Positions 47,716-57,769 of a stretch of 64,000 bases of DNA are shown in pieces. The notes under the pieces are model-generated. The model searched no databases. It was not told where the DNA came from and was given only the letters and a program-made list of their open reading frames with translations. Source of the DNA: Thinopyrum elongatum (lineage: Eukaryota; Streptophyta; Magnoliopsida; Poales; Poaceae); contig JAAAXO010000405.1 of NCBI GenBank assembly GCA_011799875.1, positions 1 through 64,000 on the forward strand, in the 5' to 3' direction. The translations under genes and the position numbers were made by a program. Position 1 is the first letter of the stretch. Each line of letters opens with the position of its first letter.

Positions 47716-48593
47716 ATGGCCAGATCCGGAGCGAAGGGAAAGTGGGAGGCCTCGTGCGTCACCAATGACGATATAGAGGACCTGAAGCGAGCAGGCTACC
47801 TGTCGGCCGCCATCGCTCATCAGGCTCTAGAGGAGGGCCAGGTCATACTGAGGCTCCGCCTCGGTGAACGGGTGGGTGTTCATTCCTCATTTTATCTGGG
47901 GATTACGCTTCCCTCTTCACCCTTTCATCCGGGGACTGTTGTTCTTTTACGGGCTGGACTTCTATGACTTGGTGCCGAATTATTTTCTTCACATCTCGGC
48001 CTTCATCACCATCTACGAGGCCTTTCTCCGGATCCAGCCGCACTTTGGCTTGTGGCTGAAAGTTTTCAATGTCAAGCCGAAGATCGTCAACGGCTAGCAG
48101 GCGGATTCCGGGGGGGGAGGGGGCAATGGTGAGCAGGCTCACCTGAGTCAGATGGCCAGAGGGCACATTCATCAACACCATCAAAATCTGGCAAAAAGAG
48201 TGGTTTTACATCACAGAGCCTCATGACTAGACCTGGGTGGCCACTCCGGCATTCAGATTTGGACCCCCAGCGAGGCTGACCTCATGGACCAAGAAGGGTC
48301 TTGAGTGGGGGTCCACCACAGAGGTGGAGACGTTGTAGATGCGCGTCTCCAATATGATAAAAGCGGGAGCCAAGTTGACCACCGTGGTCCAGGTCAAGCT
48401 TGATCGCCGCCTCCTTCCTTGTCAGCTTCGGGCCACACCAATGTGGTCCTGGAAGCCCGAAGACCCCCGCACCATGCAGCGCTTCTTCGGCACCACCAAC
48501 GAGAAGCTGTGGAGGGCATTGTTCAAGCCGCAGAAGACATGTCCGGCCAAGAAGGAGGACATCGGCCTTGACGCCAAACACCCTGCTAAGGAG

Positions 48594-48676
48594 GTAATGA
48601 AAAACCATCTGTTTTATGTTTGGATAGATAATTCTGCAAGGGCCCTTACCTTCTCTTCCTCTTCTTCTTTCTATAG
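48594..48676 (+). other. Likely intron of the antisense gene
   Basis: Donor GAG|GTAATG, acceptor CTATAG after a pyrimidine-rich CTTCTTCTTT tract, 83 bases. Removing it joins Lys-rich exon sequence on both sides. Confidence 0.65.
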
Positions 48677-49107
48677 GGTTGTCTCAAGAAGTCCGCGTAG
48701 ATCTCTAGCCCGGCCCCCCTACCCGAAGACCCCAAGTCAGCTCAACTGACGGAGCTGTTGACCGTGGCGCCGTATAAGGCACCAGAAAAGAGGGAGAAGA
48801 AGAAGAAGAATGAAATGACGGAGGCCAGGGAGGGCCTCCGCCCAAGAGTCCATTCGGACACAAAGTCCGGGGACACCCAAGCCATTTCCACCCGTGAGGG
48901 GGAGCAGGAAGAGGAGGAGAGTGACTCCTCCCATACCAGGAAAAGGGCAGCATCGGCAGACGCCGAGGAGGAGCAGGCTCCCCATGCCTCGAAGAAGAGC
49001 AAGGGTAAGTTGGTCTTTCTTGATGATAGCTCAGATTCCGATAAGGGATCCGCAACATCCGAGAAGGTCCCAGAGAGGGTCCCCAGGGTTAAGCCCCGTG
49101 CTACAAG

Positions 49108-49183
49108 GTATGTATCCGAAGACTTTTTGGCTGTTGGTTCTCTTAGCTTATTCATTGAAAGCATGCATGCTTCAATGCTGCAG
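49108..49183 (+). other. Likely intron of the antisense gene
   Basis: Donor CAAG|GTATGT, acceptor CTGCAG, 76 bases. Confidence 0.6.
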
Positions 49184-49973
49184 CCCGCCACACGACCTCC
49201 CCACTGACCAGGTCTCAGAGGGGACTTCTCCACCAGCCGATCTGGCGGAGAGCGGAAACGCATCACACTCCATGCCTCCTCCGACCATCGGGGAGACCAG
49301 AGAGGTGTTGTCCCGAAGGACCCCTCCCGTTCCAAGCACGGGGGGCGACGACGACATTGTTATGGCCGAGGCTAATGCTTCGGCCTCCAAACACCACGAA
49401 AGGGAGCTCAGCCAGTCCGAGCCCTCGTAGAAGACGGCTCCAGAGCCCCCGAGGCCTTCCGACGCGTCACATCCTCCTTCCACTGAAGGGGCAGCCAGGG
49501 CCCCGCCGCCCAAGCTGAACACTAGAGGGTGGGTTGCGGCAGAGTGGCCGGAGATGATGGAGGAGGATGTGAATAGCTCCTCCATAGTCGCGGAACACCG
49601 CACCCTAATGGGTGTGGTTTTACAAAGTGTTTGGTCCGTTAACACTGAACTGAAAGAAGCTTTTGATGGCCTCCTGACAGGTTTTGAGGTCAGCAATGTA
49701 ATGCTATCTCTTCATAAAAGTGTATTTTGTGGACCAGATTTTGGCAGTCCTTATATATATATAGCAGCCCCCAAGACCCTGGCAGGTTTTGAAAAGACTG
49801 GGCACATGATCGAAAATCATGGAAAAGTGGCCTAAATGTCTTGTTGTTTTATTTTGCAGGCTTCGGCGTTGGCGGCTGCTGCCAATGCCGCGGAGCTGGT
49901 CGAGATGAATTGGAAGCTCAAGAGCTCCGATGGGCAGCTCGACCTCATCAACAAGTGGTTTGACGAAGCAAAG

Positions 49974-50058
49974 GTTAGTCCGTTCGAAACGCAATTCCTT
50001 GATTTTCTTCGTTAAGCGAAGTATTCAGGGTTATCCCTAAGCAAGATGTGATTTGTAG
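49974..50058 (+). other. Likely intron of the antisense gene
   Basis: Donor AAAG|GTTAGT, acceptor TTTGTAG, 85 bases, T-rich. Flanking exons (49861-49973 and 50059-50374) both read as helical, Ala/Glu/Lys-rich protein. Confidence 0.65.
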
Positions 50059-50374
50059 CTACCGCCACGAAGGTCGAGGGTATCAGGGCCGAGCTGCAGA
50101 AGGCCAAAGCGGAACCAGCCGAACAAAAGGTAGCGGCCGAACGTGCGGCCGCCGAGCTCACGCCGGTGAAAACCGATAGTGCGAAGCACGGGGCCAGGGT
50201 TGCCGAGGTGCAACAAGAGCTCAAGGATGCCATCATTAAACGTGAGGACCTTGAGCAGAAGAATAAGTATCATGCCACCGAGCTGGCAAAGATGAAGACG
50301 GAGGTCCAAGAGGCGCGGACGGAGGCGCGAGGTGCTTGGGAAGAGCTCCGACAAGTAAAGCAAATTGCGAATGG

Positions 50375-50604
50375 TAAGCAGTACTTACTGTCGAGTGTCT
50401 TTGGTGGCCAAAGATTCACATTGCTGGTATTTTGAGCGGGAAGTTGTGATGTTGAGGCCCATAATGTGCCGTTGGGGTGGGCATGCTGTGGGGCTCGCGT
50501 CCCTATGCACATCGAACGCAGGGAAGCCCCTTGACTGGAGATAGGGCCCGTGCTCGCTTCCTTGCCTCTCGCGCTTTGAGAACGAGCTAGCACTTCGGCC
50601 CTTC
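50375..50604 (-). pseudogene. Fusion zone between antisense gene and element V pol
   Basis: From the right, the minus-strand pol frame continues past the protease (KKGRSASSFSKRE and similar, about 50530-50620). From the left, the antisense gene stops in an intron. RT, RNase H and integrase, which should lie between the protease and the antisense gene, are absent, so a deletion of several kilobases joined the two near 50440. Confidence 0.65.
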
Positions 50605-51444
50605 TTATTCGGCTGCCAAGGCCGCAGTGTGTTCCTCGGTCTGTAGAGAGCGCTCTGTATTGCCATTAACTGTGATGACGCCTTTTGGTCCAGGCATTTT
50701 AAGTTTGAGGTAGGCATAATGGGGGACGATGTTGAAACGAGCGAACGCCGTTCGGCCTAGGAGGGCGTGATGGCCACTGCGAAAGGGGGCGATGTCGAAG
50801 ATCAAGTCTTCGCTCCGGAAGTTATCTGGAGAGCCGAATACTACTTCCAAAGTGAGTGTGCCTGAATAGCGGGCTTCAATGCCGGGGATGACCCCCTTGA
50901 AGGTGGTGCTACTGGGTTTGATTCTTGACGGGCCTATTCCCATTTTTCTTAGAGTATCTTCATAGATTAGGTTGAGGCTGCTGCCACCCTCCATGAGGGC
51001 TCTGGTAAGGAGGTATCCAATGATAATGGGATCTTGGGCCAAAGCCGCCGATCCTCCATGGCGAACACTGGTTGGGTGGTCCTTGCGGTCGAAGGTGATC
51101 GGACATGCCGACCACTGATTAAATTTCAGGGCTTCAGGCTCTATGGCGTAAACATCCCGAAGTGCGCGCTTCCTCTCCTTCTTGGGTATAGGAGTGGCAT
51201 AAATCATATTCACTGTTTTAACCTCAGGAGGGAATTGTTTTTGGCCTCCATTGTTCGGCCTGCAAGGTTCCTCATCGTCTTTGCTGTGGGGGCTTTTGCC
51301 CGTGTCCTCGGCTGTGAGTTTGCTAGCCTGCTTGATTACCCAACAATTACGGTTACTGTTGTATGCGTTCTGGGAACCGGGGTACCCAGACTTGCCTGCC
51401 TGCGGCCCATGGCGTGGCTCCTTCAATGGCTTGGCATGACCCAT
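50605..51444 (-). CDS. Element V gag end and retropepsin-like protease with Glu at the catalytic position
   Basis: A 279-codon frame on the minus strand. NCWVIKQASKL and VKTVNMIYATPIPKKERK are gag-protease linker blocks of Fatima-type elements. CPITFDRKDHPTSVRHGGSA precedes the catalytic loop, which reads LTRALMEGGSSLNLIYEDT where relatives have LMDGGSSLNL. FRSGHHALLGRTAFARFN and HYAYLKLKMPGPKGVI follow. The Glu probably inactivates it. The first few codons lie in the adjoining LTR, so the Met at 51444 is accidental and gag is truncated upstream. Confidence 0.83.
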   Translation of the reverse strand: MGHAKPLKEPRHGPQAGKSGYPGSQNAYNSNRNCWVIKQASKLTAEDTGKSPHSKDDEEPCRPNNGGQKQFPPEVKTVNMIYATPIPKKERKRALRDVYAIEPEALKFNQWSACPITFDRKDHPTSVRHGGSAALAQDPIIIGYLLTRALMEGGSSLNLIYEDTLRKMGIGPSRIKPSSTTFKGVIPGIEARYSGTLTLEVVFGSPDNFRSEDLIFDIAPFRSGHHALLGRTAFARFNIVPHYAYLKLKMPGPKGVITVNGNTERSLQTEEHTAALAAE

Positions 51445-52195
51445 CTACAAGACCGCCAAGACAAGACCCTCGCGAGGGGCCAAGCCTCGCAAGGCGGACG
51501 GCACCAAGACCTCCCGAGGGAGCGGCCTCCCCAGGTGGCCTCCCGAGGAGCAGAGATTTCTATACAGGTACCCAGCCTCATGAGGCTACCATGACGCAAG
51601 CCATGACTACCAAGGCAGGCGACCGCTAGCGGGCGCAGAGAAGGCAGTTTCCTCTTTGGTGCTAAGAGGGCAAGTATAGGCGTGGGTTCCTGAGGAATTT
51701 GGCAAAGGTTTCCATTCCGGTGCAACGAGACCAAGACCACCAACACGGCAGGATGGATGTCATCGCCGAGCCCACCACTGCGTCATGACCAGAAGCTTTG
51801 CAGGAAAAGACCACCTTTCGTCAGGATAAGATGTACTACTTGTCCCCTTTCAAATTAACCACTTTGGGATCCCTTCTCGCCTCCGTTTTGGGGGAAGAGG
51901 ACCGAGGCCACTATAAATACAGGTTAGCCACCACCGTAGAAGGGGTCGACTCATTCCCTCACCCATAGACCTTGCGAGGTTGTTCATCCCTTGTACTAGT
52001 TCATCCTCAGCCCCTCGTGAGGCCAATCCACCAGAAAGCAGGAGTAGGGTATTACACCGCAAGGTGGCCCGAACCTGGGTAAACTGCCGTGTTCATCTTC
52101 TTCCTTGTTCGTGTGAATCGAGCTAGGCTGCGGGGCGACGGGCTGGTAGGCTGGATAGGTTGAGTTCTTCGCACACGGCCCAGAGTTCGAACCTT
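51437..52195 (+). mobile_element. Element VI LTR (Gypsy), 3' end cut
   Basis: Plus-orientation LTR with TATA box CTATAAATAC at 51911-51920, followed by a transcribed part containing GGGTATTACACCGC and GGCCCGAACCTGGGTAAAC (about 52047-52086). The start is placed at a TG near 51437, where element V ends; this edge is approximate. The end is lost: it breaks in GAGTTCGAACC, where an inverted gag piece begins. Similar LTRs in Triticeae end shortly after this point. Confidence 0.7.
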
Positions 52196-52208
52196 TCTTG
52201 GATCGACC

Positions 52209-52772
52209 TCCAGAAGCTCCATGAGGGAGAGGCGACCTTCCTCTGCCCTCGCGCACCTGGCTGCCATATTGAACATCTCCAGAGCCGAACACAAGTCCTC
52301 GTGTATGGCGAGCTCCTCCTTCATCTTGACATCCCGGACGCCATCAGAGAATGCAGAAATGATGGCCTCATCCGACACCTTTGGGATCTTGAGGCGAACG
52401 TTCGTGAAGCGCTGTATGTACTTGTGCAAGGTTTTGCCCGGCTGCTGCTTTACGCGCTGCAGGTCGCCTGCTGCAGGAGTGTGGTCGCGAGTGCCCTGGA
52501 AGTTAGCGATGAAGCACTCGTGTAGCTCATCCCAGGAGGAGATCGACCCCACCTAGAGGTTTAGGAGCCAAGAACACGTGCCATCCTTGAGGGCCATGGG
52601 GAACCAGTTTGTCATGACCTTGTCATTGCCATTCGCCACCTTGATCCTCAGGTCGTAGAGCTGGAGAAATTCTGCGGGGTGAGGAGTGCCGTCGTAGCGT
52701 GGAGGTAGATCCGGCTTGAACTTGCTAGGCCAAATGACGCGGCGCAGCTCCGGGGTGAAAGCACGGCAGCCT
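52209..52772 (-). repeat. Inverted gag duplication, left arm
   Basis: Reverse complement of 52935-53497 with about 31 differences in 563 aligned bases (about 94-95 percent by hand count), mostly transitions plus one indel. On the minus strand it encodes the same gag (WPSKFKPDLPPRYDGTP, LHKYIQRFTNVRLKIPK) with one amber codon after NL. Confidence 0.9.
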
Positions 52773-52934
52773 GGCAGTGCGCGATGAAGCAAGATGCCAG
52801 GTGGTGCAGTGGCCCCAAGGATAAGCGCGCGCGCTTCCAGCGCCGCCGCATCAAGACCGCGTGCCACCGAAGGCAGTGGCACGCGGGCGCCAAGATCAAG
52901 CTGCCCCCATGCGGCTGGCACCTGTGAGTGCGGC
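52773..52934. other. Spacer of the gag inverted repeat
   Basis: 162 bases between the arms, GC-rich, with CGCGCGCGC. Nothing recognised apart from the first codons of the plus-strand gag frame (from 52861). Confidence 0.8.
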
Positions 52935-53742
52935 AGGCTGCCGTGCTTTCACCCCGGAGCTGCGCCGCGTCATTTGGCCTAGCAAGTTCAAGCCGGATCT
53001 GCCTCCACGCTACGACGGCACTCCTGACCCCGCGGAATTTCTCCAGCTCTACGACCTGAGGATCGAGGCAGCGAACGGCAACGACAAGGTCATGGCGAAC
53101 TGGTTCCCCATGGCCCTCAAGGATGGCGTGCGTTCTTGGCTCCTGAACCTCCAGGTGGGGTCGATCCCCTCCTGGGACGAGCTACATGAGTGCTTCATCG
53201 CTAACTTCCAGGGCACTCGCGACCGCGCTCCTGCAACAGGCGACCTGCGGCACGTAAAGCAGCAGCCGGGCGAAACCTTGCACAAGTACATACAACGCTT
53301 CACGAACGTTCGCCTCAAGATCCCAAAGGTGTCGGATGAGGCCATCATTTCAGCGTTCTCTGATGGCGTCCGGGATGTCAAGATGAAGGAGGAGCTCGCC
53401 ATACACGAGGACTTGTGTTCGGCTCTGGAGATGTTCAACATGGCAGCCAGGTGCGCGAGGCAGAGGAAGGCCGCCTCTCCCTCATGGAGCTTCCGGACGG
53501 CAGAAAGTGGCGGTATCATCACGATCGTCTGTGACGAAAAGGATGCGGTGTGCTCCCTCGAGCGCGCCTATCAGGCTGCGGCGATCGAGAACTCTGACGA
53601 TGAGGGTGTCGTCCTGCCTCCTGAGGCCGTCCCCAAGAAGAAGAAGCAGGTCCTCCCCAAGGGCCATCAGGAAGCTGTGGCGCCTGTTGCTCGTGCCTCG
53701 GGCCCCACGCCCACTGCTGGGGTGCCTTTCCCTCTCGCATAG
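52861..53742 (+). CDS. Element VI gag (Retrotrans_gag type), partial
   Basis: A 293-codon open frame. Residues about 25-200 show the plant Gypsy gag pattern: RRVIWPSKFKPDLPPRYDG, NWFPMALKDGVRSWLLNL, IPSWDELHECFIANFQGTR, LHKYIQRFTNVRLKIPK, MKEELAIHEDLCSALEMFN. After CARQRKAASPS a one-base loss shifts the frame, and the rest (ITIVCDEKDAVCSLERAYQ, then a Lys-rich end) reads like the gag-protease linker. No zinc knuckle remains. Residues 26 onward lie in the right arm of the inverted repeat. Confidence 0.82.
   Translation: MPPKAVARGRQDQAAPMRLAPVSAAGCRAFTPELRRVIWPSKFKPDLPPRYDGTPDPAEFLQLYDLRIEAANGNDKVMANWFPMALKDGVRSWLLNLQVGSIPSWDELHECFIANFQGTRDRAPATGDLRHVKQQPGETLHKYIQRFTNVRLKIPKVSDEAIISAFSDGVRDVKMKEELAIHEDLCSALEMFNMAARCARQRKAASPSWSFRTAESGGIITIVCDEKDAVCSLERAYQAAAIENSDDEGVVLPPEAVPKKKKQVLPKGHQEAVAPVARASGPTPTAGVPFPLA
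52935..53497 (+). repeat. Inverted gag duplication, right arm
   Basis: Partner of 52209-52772. It keeps an open gag frame, while the left arm has lost it. Confidence 0.9.
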
Positions 53743-54288
53743 GAAGGTGCGCCCGGTGCCCCCCTCAGGACAGGCTCGGGGGCTCTCATCTGGAGGGCCT
53801 CTGACCTGACCAGCGTGACCAGGGAGGCGTTCAGGCACCACGTGGAGGCGTGTTTCGATGCGCGCCTTCGGGAGCAAGGCGCAAGGCGCGAGGCGCCAGG
53901 CGCTCAGGAGTTCATCACTAAGGCAATTGAGGAGCATCAGGAGGCGCGAGCCATGCGTGGCGAGCGTCGCCCCGCACCACCGGGTGCAGCCGTGGCCCCT
54001 GACATGGGCGGCGAGCTGCACGTCTGCGTCAACATCCCAGGTCTCAATAGGGCTGCTTCACAGGGAATCTTCTGGCCGTCCCGTGTCGGCCGGAGCGGGG
54101 GCTACCACTGCAGCTACATCAGCATGCCGTTCGGCCTGTTGAACGTGGCCACCTCGTACCAGCGCCTTATGCAGGGAGCCTTGGCGGCCCACGAGGCAAG
54201 GTGCCAGGCGGTCCTGACAGAGGAGGTGCCAGACCCTTGCGAGACCTCCGGGCCTCTAGATCCTCCCGGGCGCTAGGAGCCAGCCGGC
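53743..54288 (+). pseudogene. Element VI pol remnants
   Basis: Frame 53815-54276 contains LHVCVNIPGLNRA and ISMPFGLLNVATSYQRLMQG, which match RT blocks (VDYTDLNKA-like and MPFGLKNAGATYQRLM-like) but with the stretch between them shortened. Protease and most of RT are deleted. The earlier part (53815-53990) is Arg/Ala-rich. Confidence 0.68.
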
Positions 54289-54813
54289 TCGTGAGGAGCG
54301 ATCTCTGCAGCACGCGTCTTCAGCTACTCCAACGCCTCTACAACGATGGTGCCAGGTGACTTTTTGGTTTGTTCAACTAAGGACACCCCTTGGGCTGCAT
54401 CATCCTCAGGCTGCTAGGGCCCGCCCTCATAGCTGCGTCATTTTGATTCGTGTACTCTGGACCAGTTGTGCATGCCCAAGTTATTGTGGTTGTTAACATT
54501 ACGCCTGTCGATCCGTCATCTATGGAATTGCCTTTCGCGACCCCCGCGCATTGCTGACCCGCCTCTTGCTCATCCCGCGAGGGGGTTTGCTAGCACGGCG
54601 CCTATGCTCGGGTCCGTCCCAGCGGCACTGATAAACCTAAGAGACCGAGCTCTGGCTCATGGCCGGCCCCGCGGACGTCACCTCACCAGGTCCTTAGTGC
54701 CTTCATCTTCTCGCAGAAAGATCACGGGCAGGATAGCAAGTGTGGCTGCCCTTTGTGTTTTGTGACTTACTCGCAGGAACCTCTGGAGGCAGGACCACGA
54801 GCGGCTTTGCCAA
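54289..54813. other. Unassigned GC-rich stretch
   Basis: No gene, LTR or clear repeat recognised. Probably the 3' remainder of element VI, cut by element IV at 54814. One open frame (54466-54765) has no recognisable family. Confidence 0.5.
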
Positions 54814-56306
54814 TGAGACGTCTCCATCATACATATAATTTTTGATTGTTTCATGACAATATTATACAACTTTCACATATTTTTGGCAACATTTTATATG
54901 ATTTATTGGAATAACCTATTGATCTAGTGCCAGTGCCAGTTCCTATTTTTTTGCATGTTTTTTGTTTCGCAGAAAATCCATATCAAATGAAGTCCAAACG
55001 CGATAAAATTTTACGGAGAATTATTTTGGAATATTTGTGATTTTTGGGAGTTGGAATCATCGCAAACGGAGGCCCACACACACCACAAGACACCTAGGCG
55101 CGCCCAGGGCCCTGGCACGCGGTGGTGGGTTGTGCCCACCTCGTACGTCGGTTGGGGCTCTACTTTGGGCGCAAGGAAGCTTATATCCGGGAAAAAAATC
55201 GTGTTAAAATCTCAGCGCAATCGGAGTTACGGATCTCTAGGAATATAAGAAACGGTTTTCGGCCAGATCTGGGGAACACGAACAGAAGAGAACAGAGAGG
55301 GAGATCCAATCTCGGAGGGGCTCCCGCCCCTGCACCGTCATGGAGGTCATGGACCAGAGGGGGAACTCTCCTCCCATATAGGGGGGAGGCCAAGGAAGAA
55401 GAAGAAGGAGGGGGGCTCTCTCCCCCTCTCTCCCGGTGGCGCCGGAGTGCCGCCGGGGCAAGGATCGTGACGGCGATCTACATCAACAATCTTGCTACCG
55501 TCAACACCAACTTTCTCCCCCTCTATGCAGTGGTGTAACACCTATTCTCCCCGCTGTAATCTCTACTTAAACATAGTGCTCAACTCCATATATTATTTTC
55601 CAATGATCTATGGTTATCCTATGATGTTTGAGTAGATCCGTTTTGTCCTATGGGTTAATCGTGATCTTGGTTGGTATGATTGTATATTTTATTTATGGTG
55701 ATGTCCTACGGTGCCCTCCATCTCACGCAAACATGAGGGATCCTCACTGTAGGGTGTTGCAATATGTTCATGGTTTGCTTATTGTCGGTGTTGCGGGGGT
55801 GACAGCAACCTAAACGCGGATAATTGGGTTATGGCGTATGGGAGTAAAGAGGACTTGATACTTAATGCTATGGTTGGGTTTCACGACCTTAATGATCTTT
55901 AGTAGTTGCGGATGCTTGCTAGAGTTCCAATCATAAGTGCATATGATCCAAGTAGAGAAAGTATGTTAGCTCATGCCTCTCCCTCATGTAAAATTGCAAG
56001 AATGATTACCGGTACTTGTTATCGATTACCTAGGGACAAATGACTTTCCTGTTGACAAAAGCTATCCACTTTTATTACCTTGCAATTTATTCGTAGTTTT
56101 ATTCTCGCAAAGTACTCATAGTTTTATTCTGGCCAAATAGTTTCATACTTGTTTTAGGTAAAGCAAACGTCAAGTGTGCGTAGAGTTGTATCGGTGGTCA
56201 ATAGAACTTGAGGGAATATTTGTTCTGCCTTTAGCTTCTCGTTGGGTTCGACACTCTTATTTATCGAAGAAGGCTACAAAGGATCCCCTATACTTGTGGC
56301 TTATCA
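54814..56306 (+). mobile_element. Element IV 5' LTR (Athila-like)
   Basis: TGAGACGTCTCC (one change from TGATACGTCTCC) to TTATCA, 1493 bases. It aligns with the element III LTR along its length, including GAGGGGCTCC (about 55315), the GGCGCCGGAGTGCCGCCGG segment (about 55438-55456) and GTAAAGCAAACGTCAAGTGTGCG (56157-56179), but is clearly diverged. Confidence 0.88.
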
Positions 56307-56317
56307 AGATCTTTTTC

Positions 56318-56335
56318 TGGAGCCGTTGCCGGGGA
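56318..56335 (+). other. Element IV primer-binding site
   Basis: TGGAGCCGTTGCCGGGGA, one change from the Athila tRNA-Asp type site, 11 bases after the LTR. Confidence 0.85.
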
Positions 56336-56430
56336 GCAACAATGTGGGGTGAATATTCTCGTGTGTGCTTGTTTGCTTTATCACTAAGTAGTTTTTATTT
56401 CCTGTTCTAAGTTGTTCTCTATCTTTAGTA

Positions 56431-57769
56431 TTGATATGGAACACCGAATCCAACAAAGAAATAGTTGTACTTGCTACTCATGGAGATGGGGAACCTCCTA
56501 AAACCCTCGATGCTCGTTATGTGAAAAATATTATGCAATACTTTGATAATCCTGAGAAAACCCCGTTCAACTTGATAATGGGAGACACGTTGGATCAACG
56601 TGAATACTTTAGGTATTATTGCTTTACACAAAAAGGGAAACTGTTATGGGATCAAATTCATATGTTGAAATGGTATGCTTGGAATCTATGCTCTAGATAT
56701 GATTATACTTGTTGCTCTAGCATGAATGCTCCACACCTTCCCTTTACATGCCAATTTAATGATAATGAAACCTTGGCTTCTTATGCCAATGGTAGATATG
56801 ATTATTATGATGTGGAACGAATAGAAGAATTTGTTGCTTTAAGGGTGCTTATGAAATTGAATCTTTGTTTTTAAAGTATGAAGCTTTTGATGATGATGTT
56901 TATAGACCTAAAAAATTTCCCATCCTTAAATATTTCCATTAAAATTATAAATACAATTCCGATATTGATATATTTATTGAGAAAGTCTCCGCAGTCCAAG
57001 AAGAGACTAATATTTTGCAGGAGTCTATGGAAGAAGAAATTGATGAAACTGTGAGCTCATTGGATGAAAAAGATGACGAGGAGAGAGAAGAACAAAAGGA
57101 GGAAGAGTGGATTAGCTACCCGTGCCCACCTTCTAATGAGAGTAACCCATGAACTCATACATTGTTAATTTCCCTTCGTGCTTACCGAAGGATGAATGCT
57201 ATGATGCATGATCCCTTTGATTCTTTTAAATATCCCTTTTTGATGAACTTATGCTTGCTATGCTTGTGGCCAGATGCAATATGAATATGCTTATGGAGAT
57301 GAACTTGTATAGTTCCTTATGTTAAAATGAAATTGTTGCTATTGCAATACCCACACATGATAGTCCTATTATCTTTTTGAATTCTCCAAACTACACTATA
57401 TCGGAGAAGTTTGCTCTTATTAGGGATTATATTGATGGGTTGCGTTTTGCTACTACACATGATGATTTTGATGAATATAATATGCATGTGCTTGCAGCTC
57501 CTACTTGCAATTATTATGAGAGAGGAACTATATCTCCACCTCTCTATATTTCCAACACGATAAAATTGCAAGAAACTGCTTATGCTATGTATTGGCCTTT
57601 ACATGATGTGCATGAATTGTTCTTGTATGACATGCTGATGCATAGGAAGAGAGTTAGACTTCGTCATTGCATGATATATGTTGCTTTGTGCTCACTACTA
57701 AATGCCAAATCATTGTTAATTAAAATTGGCTTTGATATACCTTGGGATCCGGGTGGATTCATTACTTGA
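56431..57769 (+). pseudogene. Element IV ORF of unknown function
   Basis: The frame is open over 56431-56874 (KEIVVLATHGDGEPPKTLDA, MQYFDNPEKTPFNLIMGDTL, YYCFTQKGKLLWDQIHMLKW, a Cys cluster YTCCSSMNAPHLPFTC) and over 57377-57769 (SEKFALIRDYIDGLRFATTH, ending KIGFDIPWDPGGFIT). Between them are frameshifts and a Glu/Asp-rich stretch (57040-57120, SSLDEKDDEEREEQKEEEW). The same order as in element III, and better preserved. The usual Met lies at 56436 but is out of frame by an indel. No known retroviral domain is seen, so the element could not have moved on its own proteins. Confidence 0.72.

Larger units (their letters stand above)
47716..50374 (+). pseudogene. Antisense spliced ORF of element V ('putative gypsy type transposon' domain, PF04195-like)
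   Basis: Exon 1 starts MARSGAKGKWEAS and contains AGYLSAAIAHQALEEGQ, then after a one-base shift near 47865 FPLHPFIRGLLFFYGLDFY and EAFLRIQPHFGLWLKVFNVK, the core of the plant domain called putative gypsy type transposon. A stop follows VNG near 48095. Likely introns with GT/AG ends: 48594-48676, 49108-49183, 49689-49860, 49974-50058; a donor GTAAGC is at 50375. The middle exons are Lys/Glu/Ser-rich and the last exon is coiled-coil-like (VAEVQQELKDAIIKREDLEQ). The gene is antisense to gag-pol of the same element; extra antisense ORFs are known in grass Tat elements. Function unknown. It is broken and cut at about 50440. Confidence 0.78.

Noticed and set aside
4941..49790. A genuine tandem segmental duplication of the nested block
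   Set aside because: Not excluded, but the one-base indel pattern and the switch in which copy is damaged fit unmerged contig ends much better.
47716..50374. A host gene with introns
   Set aside because: Its N-terminal domain is the plant 'putative gypsy type transposon' type and it sits between the LTR and protease of a Tat element, antisense to it.
56436..56438. ATG at 56436 as the start of the element IV ORF
   Set aside because: It aligns with the element III start, but an indel puts it out of frame with the open region, so no start can be assigned with confidence.
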